Shown: one piece after another, positions 8,590-16,573 of the stretch
How the letters are laid out: every line of letters begins with the position of its first letter
Numbering within the stretch: the first letter of the stretch is position 1
From: JBCCJA01 sp039045975
Lineage (GTDB): Bacteria; Planctomycetota; Planctomycetia; Planctomycetales; Planctomycetaceae
Direction: 5' to 3'
Assembly (NCBI GenBank): GCA_039045975.1
Contig: JBCCJA010000001.1
Span: 62,001-126,000 of the forward strand
DNA length: 64,000 nt
The notes under the pieces: model-generated
What the model saw: only the letters and a program-made list of their open reading frames with translations
Databases searched by the model: none
What the model was told of the DNA's origin: nothing
Made by a program: the position numbers and the translations under genes

Positions 8590-11024
8590 TGACGGCGGTC
8601 GGCGTCAAACAGCCTTCGCCCTCGGCCGGGCCGACGTGCGGTCACTGCGGGGCCGAGGTCCCGCCGCGGGCCGGCGTGCGACGCGGCGAGCGGACCTTCT
8701 GTTGCGGCGGATGTGCGGCGGCGGCCGAGCTGCTCCCCGACGGGGCGGGCGTGGAAGGGGCGACCGACGAAACGGCGTTCGCCTGGTTCGAGGACCCGGC
8801 GTTCATCGCAGATCACGTCTCGAAGCAGGGTCCGCTGTCGTCTTGCCGGCTGTCGCTGGACGGGCTGCGTTGTGGGTCTTGCGTCGCGGTGATCGAACGG
8901 CTGCCGGCGACGCTGCCGGGCGTCCTGAACGCCCGCGTGCGTCTCGACCGGCGGTACATCGACCTCGTCTGGGACGAAGACGCCGTCGGCCTCGCGCGGA
9001 TCGCGGCCCGGCTGCACGAGTGGGGCTACGAGCCGAGCCCGTACGTCGGCGACGCCGCCCGCGAGGCGCGATCGGCCGAGGACCGCCGGCGGCTGGTCGA
9101 CATCGGCATCGCCGGGGCGTGCGCCGGCAACGCGATGCTGATCGCGGTCGCGCTCTACTGCGGGGCGTTCGAGGGCATCGAACGGGGCGCGGAGCGGCTG
9201 TTGGAAATCGCCTCGGCCGTGCTCGGACTGGTCGCCGTTGTCGGCCCGGGGCGGACCTTCTTTCGGGGCGCGGTCGGGGCGTTGCGGACCGGGCGGCCGC
9301 ACATGGACCTGCCGGTGTCGTTCGGTTTGACGGTCGGGACGACGGCGGGGCTGGTCAACGCGGTCCGGGGCAGCGGCGAGATCTATTTCGACTCGCTGGC
9401 GGCGCTCGTGTTCTTTTTGCTCGTCGGGCGTTACCTGCAGTTCCGCCAGTTGCGGGTCGCGGCCGACCGTGTCGCGAACCTGAAGCGGCTGGTCCCGCCG
9501 ACGGCGCGGAGGGTCGGGCCGGACGGCGTCGTGACGGTCGTCCCGGCGGAGGCGGTCGCGGTCGGCGACCTCGTCGAGGTGCGGGCCGGCGACGTGATCC
9601 CGGTCGACGGCGTGATCGCCGCGGGCGACTCGGCGATCGACCGGTCGCTGCTCACGGGGGAGAGCGTCGCGGTCGCGGCGGGCGCGGGCGAGACGGTCGA
9701 GGCGGGCTGTCACAACGTGTCGGCCCGACTGGTGGTCGAGGCGGTCGCGGTCGGCGACGAGGCCCGCGTCGGACGTCTGATGGAACTGGTCGAGTCGGCC
9801 TCGGCCGAGAGGGCCCCGGTCGTCGAACTGGCCGACCGCATCGGCGGCTGGTTCGTGACGGTCGTCACCGTTCTGGCCGTCGTGACCGGGCTGGCCTGGG
9901 GTGTCTCTTCGGGCTGGGAGGCGGGCGTCGAGCGGGCCGTAGCGCTGTCGATCGTCGCGTGTCCGTGTGCCTTGGGACTGGCGACGCCGCTGGCGATCGC
10001 GGCCGCGCAGGGCCGGGCGGCCCGACGCGGCATCCTGATCCAGAGCGGGGCCGTGTTCGAGAAGCTGTCCCGCCCCGGCAAGTTGTGGCTCGACAAGACC
10101 GGGACGCTGACCTCCGGGCGGCCCGCGGTCGTCGAGTGGGTCGGCCCGACGTCGTGGCAGCCGGTCGTCGCGGAAGTCGAACGGCACGTGACGCACCCGC
10201 TCGCGACGGCCCTCGTCGCGACCTATGGAGACCTCGTGGCGCTCGGGCCGACGGTCGAAGACGTCGAAGTCTCGCCGCGGGGCGGTCTGACGGCGTCACG
10301 CGGCGGCGGACGACTGGTGATCGGGTCTCCGGCGTTCGTGGCGTCCGAGGGCGTCACCCGCGACGAGACCTGGGACCGCTTCGTCGACGACGCGACCGGG
10401 CGGGGCTGCACCCCGGTGTTGGTCGCGTCGGGCGGCGTGGTCGTGGCGGGCGTTTCGCTGAGGGATCAGCCGCGGCCGGAAGCAGCCGACGCGATCACGG
10501 CGTTGCGGTCACGCGGCTGGGAGGTCGGCATCTTGTCGGGGGATGACGGCCGGGTCGTGGCCGACGTCGCGCGGGCGATCGGCGTCTCCGCCGACGACGC
10601 CCGCGGCGGCCTGACGCCGGAGGACAAGCTCGCGATCGTCCGCGACTCGTCGGACGATGCGGTCGCGACGGTCATGGTCGGGGACGGCGTCAACGACGCC
10701 GCGGCGCTCGCCGCCGCCGACGTCGGCGTCGCGGTGCACGGCGGGGCTGAAGTGAGCCTGCGGGCCGCGCCGGTGTTTCTCCGTCGTCCGGGGCTCGACG
10801 GGTTGATCGAACTCGTCGACGGGGCCCGACGTGTCGGGCGGGTCGTGCGGGCGAACTTCGGGCTGTCGCTGGCGTACAACGTCGCGGCGGCGGTGGCGGC
10901 GACGGCGGGGCTGATCAACCCGCTCGTCGCGGCGGTGCTGATGCCGATCAGTTCGTTGACCGTCGTGTCGCTGTCGTTCGCGGCCCGCACGTTCGACGCG
11001 GAGACCGAGCCGGACGCCGCATGA
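8586..11024 (+). CDS. ccoI: CcoI copper-transporting P1B-type ATPase
   Basis: 812 residues. An N-terminal Cys-rich module (CGHCGAEV...CCGGCAAAAELL) is followed by a heavy-metal-associated domain with CGSC, then membrane helices, the ion motif CPC (residues about 459-461, VACPCALGLATPLA), the phosphorylated Asp in DKTGTLT (D503) and the hinge GDGVNDAAAL. It delivers copper to the cbb3 oxidase using ATP. The start is GTG 8586 or ATG 8589, both overlapping the upstream stop. The tandem Cys-rich and HMA domains fit CcoI/FixI rather than a detoxifying CopA. Confidence 0.95.
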   Translation: MMTAVGVKQPSPSAGPTCGHCGAEVPPRAGVRRGERTFCCGGCAAAAELLPDGAGVEGATDETAFAWFEDPAFIADHVSKQGPLSSCRLSLDGLRCGSCVAVIERLPATLPGVLNARVRLDRRYIDLVWDEDAVGLARIAARLHEWGYEPSPYVGDAAREARSAEDRRRLVDIGIAGACAGNAMLIAVALYCGAFEGIERGAERLLEIASAVLGLVAVVGPGRTFFRGAVGALRTGRPHMDLPVSFGLTVGTTAGLVNAVRGSGEIYFDSLAALVFFLLVGRYLQFRQLRVAADRVANLKRLVPPTARRVGPDGVVTVVPAEAVAVGDLVEVRAGDVIPVDGVIAAGDSAIDRSLLTGESVAVAAGAGETVEAGCHNVSARLVVEAVAVGDEARVGRLMELVESASAERAPVVELADRIGGWFVTVVTVLAVVTGLAWGVSSGWEAGVERAVALSIVACPCALGLATPLAIAAAQGRAARRGILIQSGAVFEKLSRPGKLWLDKTGTLTSGRPAVVEWVGPTSWQPVVAEVERHVTHPLATALVATYGDLVALGPTVEDVEVSPRGGLTASRGGGRLVIGSPAFVASEGVTRDETWDRFVDDATGRGCTPVLVASGGVVVAGVSLRDQPRPEAADAITALRSRGWEVGILSGDDGRVVADVARAIGVSADDARGGLTPEDKLAIVRDSSDDAVATVMVGDGVNDAAALAAADVGVAVHGGAEVSLRAAPVFLRRPGLDGLIELVDGARRVGRVVRANFGLSLAYNVAAAVAATAGLINPLVAAVLMPISSLTVVSLSFAARTFDAETEPDAA

Positions 11025-11206
11025 GCATCTTGTTCATCGCCGTCCCGGTGGCGATCGCGGTCGCGGCGTCGGCGGTCTGCGCGTTCGTGTGGGTCGTCCG
11101 CAGCGGGCAGTTGGACGACTTAGAAACGCCGCCGCACCGCGTCCTGCTGGACGACGACGGCGACGTCGCGGCCGACTCGGTCGAACGGCAGACCGCGGGC
11201 GATTGA
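11021..11206 (+). CDS. ccoS: CcoS/FixS cbb3 oxidase maturation protein
   Basis: 61 residues overlapping the end of ccoI by 4 bases. One N-terminal membrane helix is followed by the CcoS signature FVWVVRSGQLDDLETP and a short acidic tail (LLDDDGD). CcoS is needed for cofactor insertion into the oxidase. Gene order ccoI-ccoS is conserved in many bacteria. Confidence 0.94.
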   Translation: MSILFIAVPVAIAVAASAVCAFVWVVRSGQLDDLETPPHRVLLDDDGDVAADSVERQTAGD

Positions 11207-11389
11207 TCGACCGCGAAGGGCCCGGGGCGGAGCCGGGTCGTCGACCCGCAAAGTCGACGCGGACGCCGCGACGCGTCCCGCCCACCTGTGCGGTTCCGAC
11301 CACTCCGAGGTGCACAGTCGACGCCGCCTCCGAAGCGGGTCGATCCGTCGGACAGATCCCGACTTCTCCATTCGACCGGAGTGCCGAAA

Positions 11390-12484
11390 GTGCTCGTCCC
11401 GACCGGCCGCATGACCGCGGCTTTGACCTTGCTCTTATTTCCCCTGACCACCGCCTGGGCGGGCCTGTTCGACGACGGCTGTGCCGAGGTCGGCTGCTGC
11501 GACGTGTTGTGCGACGACGCGCTCTGCGGTGACGTGGGCTGCGACGGCGGGTTCGCCGACTTCGGCTTCCTGTCGGGCTGCGATACCGACTGCCGCTGCC
11601 CGACGCCGTGCGGCGCGCCGGCCCACGTCGGGGCGGTCCACGATCTGTTCGAGTCGCTCGACGTGCTCGGGATCTTGCCGGAGACCTTTTTCAGGACCGA
11701 CCACTGCTTCGACGGTTTCATCCAGCCGATCACGAACCCGGTCTACTTCACCGACCCGCGGTCGATCTCGCGGGTCCGCGGGCTGTTCATCTCGCAGGGG
11801 CTGCCGGACGGCTCGGTCCTGCAGGGCGGGGACTTTCAGGTCTACGCGCTGCAGATATCGGCCGCGATCAACGAGCGGTGGTCGATCATCGCCGAGAAGG
11901 ACGGGTACATCGACTTGAACAGCGGTCTGCTCGACACGGGCGGGTGGGCCAACCTCGAGGCGGGCGTGAAATACGTCGTTCATCGCGACGTTAAGAATCA
12001 GGAGTTGTTCACCGTCGGCCTGCTCTACGAAATGCCGAGCGGCGAGGCCGACGTCTTCGAACGCCCCTCCAACGGCGTCTGGAACTTCTTCGGCAGCTAC
12101 GGGAAGGAGATCGCCTGCGGGTCGCACTTCCTGGGCGTGCTCGGCTACCGGCAGCCCGACAACGGGGACACAGACACGTCGGCGGTCTATTACAGCGCCC
12201 ACGTCGACTACGAGGTGCTCGACGGGATCTTCGGCGTCGTCGAGTTCAACGGTCGGACATACACCGACTCGGCCGACGAGTTCCCGCTCCCGGTCGAAGG
12301 CTTCGACCTCCTCAACCTCGGGGCCGCGGGCGTCGCCGGCAGCACGACGGTCACGATGGGCGTCGGCGGGGCTTATAAGCCGAACCCGTGGTACGAACTC
12401 TCCGCCGCGTGGGAGTTCCCGATCAACTCGAACGAGGACCTTTTTGAGAATCGGGTGACGGCGATGCTCAGCCTCTTCTTCTGA
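11390..12484 (+). CDS. Secreted Cys-rich protein with probable outer-membrane beta-barrel domain
   Basis: 364 residues from GTG 11390, chosen because GGAG lies 8 bases upstream; ATG 11411 is an alternative, and a longer frame reaches 11288. A signal peptide (LTLLLFPLTTAWA) is followed by a stretch rich in Cys and Asp (about eleven Cys within 45 residues, as in CDVLCDDALCGDVGCDGG), then a region of alternating aromatic and polar residues ending in Phe-Phe, as in outer-membrane barrels. I do not recognise a named family. It follows the copper-handling genes after 183 bases; the Cys-rich head could bind metal, which is speculation. Confidence 0.75.
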   Translation: MLVPTGRMTAALTLLLFPLTTAWAGLFDDGCAEVGCCDVLCDDALCGDVGCDGGFADFGFLSGCDTDCRCPTPCGAPAHVGAVHDLFESLDVLGILPETFFRTDHCFDGFIQPITNPVYFTDPRSISRVRGLFISQGLPDGSVLQGGDFQVYALQISAAINERWSIIAEKDGYIDLNSGLLDTGGWANLEAGVKYVVHRDVKNQELFTVGLLYEMPSGEADVFERPSNGVWNFFGSYGKEIACGSHFLGVLGYRQPDNGDTDTSAVYYSAHVDYEVLDGIFGVVEFNGRTYTDSADEFPLPVEGFDLLNLGAAGVAGSTTVTMGVGGAYKPNPWYELSAAWEFPINSNEDLFENRVTAMLSLFF

Positions 12485-12510
12485 TCGAGCCGATAGAACC
12501 AGTATCTGAC

Positions 12511-12539
12511 GGCCGGCCGCGGCGTGCCCGCGGCCGGCC
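12511..12539 (+). terminator. Strong GC hairpin after the Cys-rich protein gene
   Basis: GGCCGGCCGCGG (12511-12522) and CCGCGGCCGGCC (12528-12539) form a perfect 12-bp stem with a 5-base loop, 26 bases after the stop codon. There is no clear run of T afterwards (TGTTCTC), so it may be a rho-dependent or partial terminator. Confidence 0.55.
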
Positions 12540-12564
12540 TGTTCTCGCGAGGAGCAGGTGAACG

Positions 12565-13128
12565 ATGAAGACGCCGCCGCGTCTTACCGGCATCGAGCGG
12601 AAGCTCGGGGCCGACGACCTCATCGTGAGCAAGACCGACGCGCGCGGCGTGATCACGTACGCGAACCGCGCGTTCTTAAAAATCGCCGATTATCGCGAGG
12701 ACGAAGTCCTCGGCAGGCCGCATAACTTGATCCGACACCCCGACATGCCGCGGGCCGTGTTCCGTCTGATGTGGGAAACGATCCCCGCCGGCCGAGAAGT
12801 CTTCGCATACGTGGTAAACAGGACGAAGGGCGGCGACCACTATTGGGTGCTCGCGCACGTGACGCCGTCTTATGACGCGCACGGCAGGGTCGTCGGCTAC
12901 CACTCGAACCGCAGGGCACCGGCCCGGCCGGCGATCGACGCCATTGTACCGCTTTATAAGAAGTTGCTCGACATCGAGTCTCGTTTCGAGAACCCGAAGA
13001 CCGCGTGGCAGGAGTCGACCGCCGCCTTGCACGACCTTCTCGCGTCGAAGTCGGTCGGCTACGACGAATTCGTTTTCTCCCTCGACCCGGTCGCGGCCGA
13101 GGCCGCCGCCGCGGGAGCGGCCTCGTGA
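12565..13128 (+). CDS. Aer-type PAS sensor protein (FAD-binding PAS, no membrane segment)
   Basis: 187 residues, with a PAS domain (about 15-115) strongly resembling the one in the aerotaxis receptor Aer: TYANRAF, then LIRHPDMPRAVFRLMW and YWVLAHVTP. Asn34, Arg57, His58 and Asp60 fall at the positions I recall as FAD-binding residues of E. coli Aer. There is no membrane segment or signalling domain; the C-terminal ~65 residues are helical. The stop overlaps the start of a methyl-accepting signalling protein, so together they may form a split receptor for redox or oxygen. AGGAG lies about 11 bases upstream of ATG 12565. Confidence 0.88.
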   Translation: MKTPPRLTGIERKLGADDLIVSKTDARGVITYANRAFLKIADYREDEVLGRPHNLIRHPDMPRAVFRLMWETIPAGREVFAYVVNRTKGGDHYWVLAHVTPSYDAHGRVVGYHSNRRAPARPAIDAIVPLYKKLLDIESRFENPKTAWQESTAALHDLLASKSVGYDEFVFSLDPVAAEAAAAGAAS

Positions 13129-13868
13129 CTCCTCAACCCGATATGCTCCCCTCGGGTACTGCCGAGACGGCCGACGCCATCTCGGACAGGACGCCGCCAC
13201 CCGTTTCGCAAGCGGACGCGGACGCCGCGGCTTTGGCGGCGGTCATCGATGTGTGCCGTCGGGCGGCCGACGGCGATCTGGAGGCGCGCGTCCTGCGGAT
13301 CGACACCGGAGGCCGTCACGCGGAACTGCTCGACGCGGTCAATCATCTGCTCGACATGACCGACGCGTTCGTCCGCGAATCGGAGGCGGTGCTCGACGCG
13401 GCTTCGGCCGGGCGGTTCTATCGACGGGTGCGTCCCGAAGGGCTCCGCGGTTCGTTCGGCCACGCGGCCCGGCGGATCAACGCCGCGACCGACGTCATGC
13501 AGTCGGCCGCCGACAACCTCGCCGCGGCGAACGCCGCCCACGCCGCGCTCGCCGAGCGGTTCGAAAAGACCATCGGGGCCGTCGAGAGCCTGTCCGACGC
13601 GTCGGGCCAAATCGGGTCGATCTCGAAGACGATCGACGGGATCGCCGGGCAGACGAATCTGCTCGCCTTAAACGCGACCATCGAAGCCGCCCGGGTCGGC
13701 GAGGCGGGCCGCGGCTTCGCCGTCGTCGCGAACGAGGTCAAAGAACTCGCCCGCGAGGCCGCCGCCGCCACCGGCGAAATCCACGGCCGGGTCGGTTCGA
13801 TCGAAACCGCCGCCGATGACGTCGCCGCCGAGATCCGCGAGATCCGCGACCTCGTCGAACGGAGCTGA
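13125..13868 (+). CDS. Soluble methyl-accepting chemotaxis-type signalling protein
   Basis: 247 residues from GTG 13125, overlapping the PAS gene stop, with GGGAG 8 bases upstream. The N-terminal half resembles a HAMP-like linker (DGDLEARV, DAVNHLLDMTD). The C-terminal half has the signalling hairpin tip (IAGQTNLLALNATIEAARVG) and GRGFAVVANEVKELA, the region that binds CheA and CheW. It has no membrane helices, and its C-terminal arm after the tip is short compared with ordinary receptors. It probably receives its signal from the PAS protein encoded just before it. Confidence 0.88.
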   Translation: MTPQPDMLPSGTAETADAISDRTPPPVSQADADAAALAAVIDVCRRAADGDLEARVLRIDTGGRHAELLDAVNHLLDMTDAFVRESEAVLDAASAGRFYRRVRPEGLRGSFGHAARRINAATDVMQSAADNLAAANAAHAALAERFEKTIGAVESLSDASGQIGSISKTIDGIAGQTNLLALNATIEAARVGEAGRGFAVVANEVKELAREAAAATGEIHGRVGSIETAADDVAAEIREIRDLVERS

Positions 13869-13871
13869 GTC

Positions 13872-13904
13872 GCGGCCGACGCCGGCGATCAGGCCGTCGG
13901 CCGC
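13872..13904. terminator. Inverted repeat between convergent genes
   Basis: GCGGCCGACG (13872-13881) and CGTCGGCCGC (13895-13904) are perfect reverse complements separated by 13 bases. The repeat starts 3 bases after the chemotaxis gene stop and contains the stop of the convergent minus-strand gene, so it could end transcription from both sides. No T-run is present. Confidence 0.45.
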
Positions 13905-14101
13905 TCGCCGTCAGCCGGCAGGAAGGCGGCCGCGCGGTTGAACGCGATCGCGCCGACGATCGAAAGGCCGGCGTAGATCAGCGGGGCCGTCCCGTACGAC
14001 TCGTCCTTCGGGTTCACCGAGACGAGAAAAAACAGCGTGGCGGACGTCACGCATGTCAGCGACAGGCCCGTCAGGACGAGCTTCCAGGCGTCAGAATTCA
14101 T
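13889..14101 (-). CDS. Small two-helix membrane protein at the end of the rhodopsin-carotenoid operon
   Basis: 70 residues, starting at ATG 14101 within an ATGA overlap with the crtB stop, which supports it as a real gene. Two hydrophobic segments (about 7-29 and 40-59) are separated by a polar loop containing NPKDESYG. I do not recognise a family. Co-translation with crtB suggests a membrane role in the pigment or rhodopsin system, such as assembly or localisation, but nothing in the sequence shows this. Confidence 0.7.
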   Translation of the reverse strand: MNSDAWKLVLTGLSLTCVTSATLFFLVSVNPKDESYGTAPLIYAGLSIVGAIAFNRAAAFLPADGERPTA

Positions 14102-15027
14102 AACCGGACTCCGTGTTCGCGAAGGTAAAAATCGGCAGTTTCGAGGGCCCCGCGGACCGACGCGTCGGTCACGGCCGGGCCACGGGGTGACGGAACGCTC
14201 GCGGCACTCGCGAGGACGAGTTGAAGCTTCTGAGCGGTCGGCACGTAGGCCCGCTCGTCGAGGACCCGATATTCGATGCGGCGGATGCGGTCGCCGATCG
14301 CCCGGTAGACGCGGGAAGCGGCGCGGACGGCGAGCCGGCTCGAACGGGGCAGGGCCGAAATACCGGCTTCACCGGCGGCGTAATAGGTCTCGGCGAGATC
14401 GAGCAGCCTGCCGACCGCCGACTTCACCCGCGCGGTGTCGGGCCGGGAATCGGTCGGGACGAGACCGTCGGTCCAATCGACCGGCAGATAGCAGCGGCCG
14501 CGGTCCCAGTCTTCGCCGACGTCTCGGGCGATGTTCGTCAACTGCATGCCCATGCCGAGCGCCGCCGCGTGCGGCAGAAATTCGGTCCGACGCAGGCCCA
14601 AGATCGGGCACATCATCGCCCCGACAGCGCCGGCCGCACGGAAGCAGTACCGCAGGAGCGCCGGCAGGCCGAGCCGACTCGCCGGGGTCAGGTCCCAGCG
14701 CATTCCGGCCAGCAACGCGGCCGCAGCCTCTGTCGAGACCGGGTGCCGACGCGACACGTCGGCGAGCCAGTGGCTCTCCGGCTTGCCGGGGTCTTTATCG
14801 GCCGCGATCAGGCGGAGGTCGTGCGAGGCGGCCGCGACGAACGCTTCGGCCTCGGCGGTCGAGGCGGCATGGTCGACGCCGTCGTCACACCAGCGGCACC
14901 ACGCGTAAAGACGCTCCACGTCGCCGCGTCGGGACGCGGGCAACAGACGGCTGGCGAGCGAGAACGACCGGCTGTGACGCCGGATCGACTCGCCGGCGTC
15001 AGCGGCGATGGGTCGCTGCGATTCCAT
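14098..15027 (-). CDS. crtB: Phytoene synthase CrtB (15-cis-phytoene synthase)
   Basis: 309 residues from ATG 15027, which overlaps the crtI end by 29 bases; the frame could be extended to 15141 but that would lie deep in crtI. Both Asp-rich motifs of the squalene/phytoene synthase family are present: YAWCRWCDDGVDH near residue 42 and NIARDVGEDWDRGRCYLP. It condenses two geranylgeranyl diphosphates to phytoene, the first committed carotenoid step. It is fed by CrtE and followed by CrtI in the same operon. Confidence 0.95.
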   Translation of the reverse strand: MESQRPIAADAGESIRRHSRSFSLASRLLPASRRGDVERLYAWCRWCDDGVDHAASTAEAEAFVAAASHDLRLIAADKDPGKPESHWLADVSRRHPVSTEAAAALLAGMRWDLTPASRLGLPALLRYCFRAAGAVGAMMCPILGLRRTEFLPHAAALGMGMQLTNIARDVGEDWDRGRCYLPVDWTDGLVPTDSRPDTARVKSAVGRLLDLAETYYAAGEAGISALPRSSRLAVRAASRVYRAIGDRIRRIEYRVLDERAYVPTAQKLQLVLASAASVPSPRGPAVTDASVRGALETADFYLREHGVRL

Positions 15028-16573
15028 AGTCGGCCGCGATCGTGTCACAGGTCGCTTTGGCGGAATTAATGACTCCCGGCACGCCCGCGCCAGGGTGTGT
15101 ACCCGCGCCCGCGAGGTACAGCCCGGGGATGTCGGGGTCACGATTGTGTGGACGGAAATAGGCGCTCTGCGTCAGCTTCGGCGCGACCGAAAAGGCCGAC
15201 CCGTGATAGGCGCCGAACTTGTCGCGGAAATCGTTAGGCGTGAAATGACGCCGGGTCACGACGGAGTCACGTAAGCCCGGCAGCCGTTGTTCGAGCGATT
15301 CCAAAATCGCGTCGCCGTAAGCCGGCGCGACGGCGTCCCAGTCGATCGGCGCGTTGCCGAGGTGCGGCACGGGGCTGAGCACGTAAAACGCTTCGCAGCC
15401 CGGCGGGGCGAGTCCCCGGTCGGTCACGGTCGGGGCGTGCAGATAGAGGCTGAAGTCCTCCGGAAGTCGGTCGCCTTTAAAGATATCTTTGAGCAGACCC
15501 TTAAAACGGGGCCCGAACAGGATCGTGTGATGGGCCAGATCTTCGTAACGCTTGTCGGTCCCGAAATAGAGGACGAACAGCGACATCGACCAATCCATCT
15601 TCTCGAGCGTCCGACCGCGCCGGCTCGCCGCGTCCTCGCCGCCGTAAAGCTTCTTGTAGGTGTGATGCACATCGGCGTTTGAAACGACGACGTCATAAGC
15701 CGCAGGCTCATGCCCTTGAGCCGAGACGACGTGCTCGACGGCGTCGGTCGCTCGGTCGGTATTATTTCTGAGAGATATGTTCTCGACCGGGCTGTTGAGC
15801 CGGATCTCGCCGCCGATGTCTTCGAACAATCGGACGAGCCCCCGGACGAGTGAGCCAGTCCCCCCCTGCGGAAAATAGACGCCCCACTTCCGCTCGATCC
15901 AATGGATCAGCGTGTAAATGCAACTGGTCTCGAATGGGTTCCCGCCGACCAACAGCGGATGAAAGCTGAACGCCTGCCGGAGGTGCTCGTCTTTGACGAA
16001 CTTCGACACCATTCCGTAGACGCTGCGGTCGGCCCGCAGCCGGGCCAGGTGCGGTGCCGCGCGGACCATGTCGGTGAACCGCAGAAACGGGACGTCGCCG
16101 AGTTCCTCATAACCTTTCTGAAAGACCTGCCGCGTGTAGTCGGCGAAGCGTTTGTAGCCGTCGACGTCTCCCGGCGAGATGCGGCCGACCTGCTCGATCA
16201 GGGCCGCCTCGTCGGCGACGTAATCGAAGCTGACGCCGTCCGACCATTCGAGCCGATACAGCGGCGTCACTGGCAGTAACGTCACGTAATCGGCCATGTC
16301 GCGGCCGGCGATCGCGAAGAGGTCTTCGAGGCAATGCGGGGCCGTGATGACCGTCGGGCCTGCGTCGAACGTGAAGCCGGCGTCCTCGTAGACGTACGCC
16401 CTGCCGCCCGGCTTGTCGTGGGCCTCGTAGCAGACCGTCTCGAAGCCCATCGCTTGCAGGCGGATCGCGGTCGCGAGCCCGCCGAAACCGCTGCCGACAA
16501 CGGCCGCCCGTCCGCGCGTATCTGATCCCGCAGCCGTCAATTCGTCGGGGGGCGGGAGGAGAGAAACGCTCAT
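14999..16573 (-). CDS. crtI: Phytoene desaturase CrtI
   Basis: 524 residues from ATG 16573, fixed by an ATGA overlap with crtE. An N-terminal FAD-binding Rossmann motif (VVGSGFGGLATAIRL, then KPGGRAYV) and FTFDAGPTVIT are typical of CrtI. The C-terminal motif GLYLAGAGTHPGAGVPGV is the conserved FAD-site signature of bacterial desaturases. It converts phytoene to lycopene in four desaturation steps, which the cyclase encoded two genes upstream needs. No second desaturase is present in the window. Confidence 0.96.
   Translation of the reverse strand: MSVSLLPPPDELTAAGSDTRGRAAVVGSGFGGLATAIRLQAMGFETVCYEAHDKPGGRAYVYEDAGFTFDAGPTVITAPHCLEDLFAIAGRDMADYVTLLPVTPLYRLEWSDGVSFDYVADEAALIEQVGRISPGDVDGYKRFADYTRQVFQKGYEELGDVPFLRFTDMVRAAPHLARLRADRSVYGMVSKFVKDEHLRQAFSFHPLLVGGNPFETSCIYTLIHWIERKWGVYFPQGGTGSLVRGLVRLFEDIGGEIRLNSPVENISLRNNTDRATDAVEHVVSAQGHEPAAYDVVVSNADVHHTYKKLYGGEDAASRRGRTLEKMDWSMSLFVLYFGTDKRYEDLAHHTILFGPRFKGLLKDIFKGDRLPEDFSLYLHAPTVTDRGLAPPGCEAFYVLSPVPHLGNAPIDWDAVAPAYGDAILESLEQRLPGLRDSVVTRRHFTPNDFRDKFGAYHGSAFSVAPKLTQSAYFRPHNRDPDIPGLYLAGAGTHPGAGVPGVINSAKATCDTIAADYGIAATHRR

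Noticed and set aside
8133..10196. 687-codon minus-strand open frame opposite the copper ATPase gene
   Set aside because: Composition is dominated by Arg, Asp and Gln from reverse reading of ccoI, which is itself beyond doubt.
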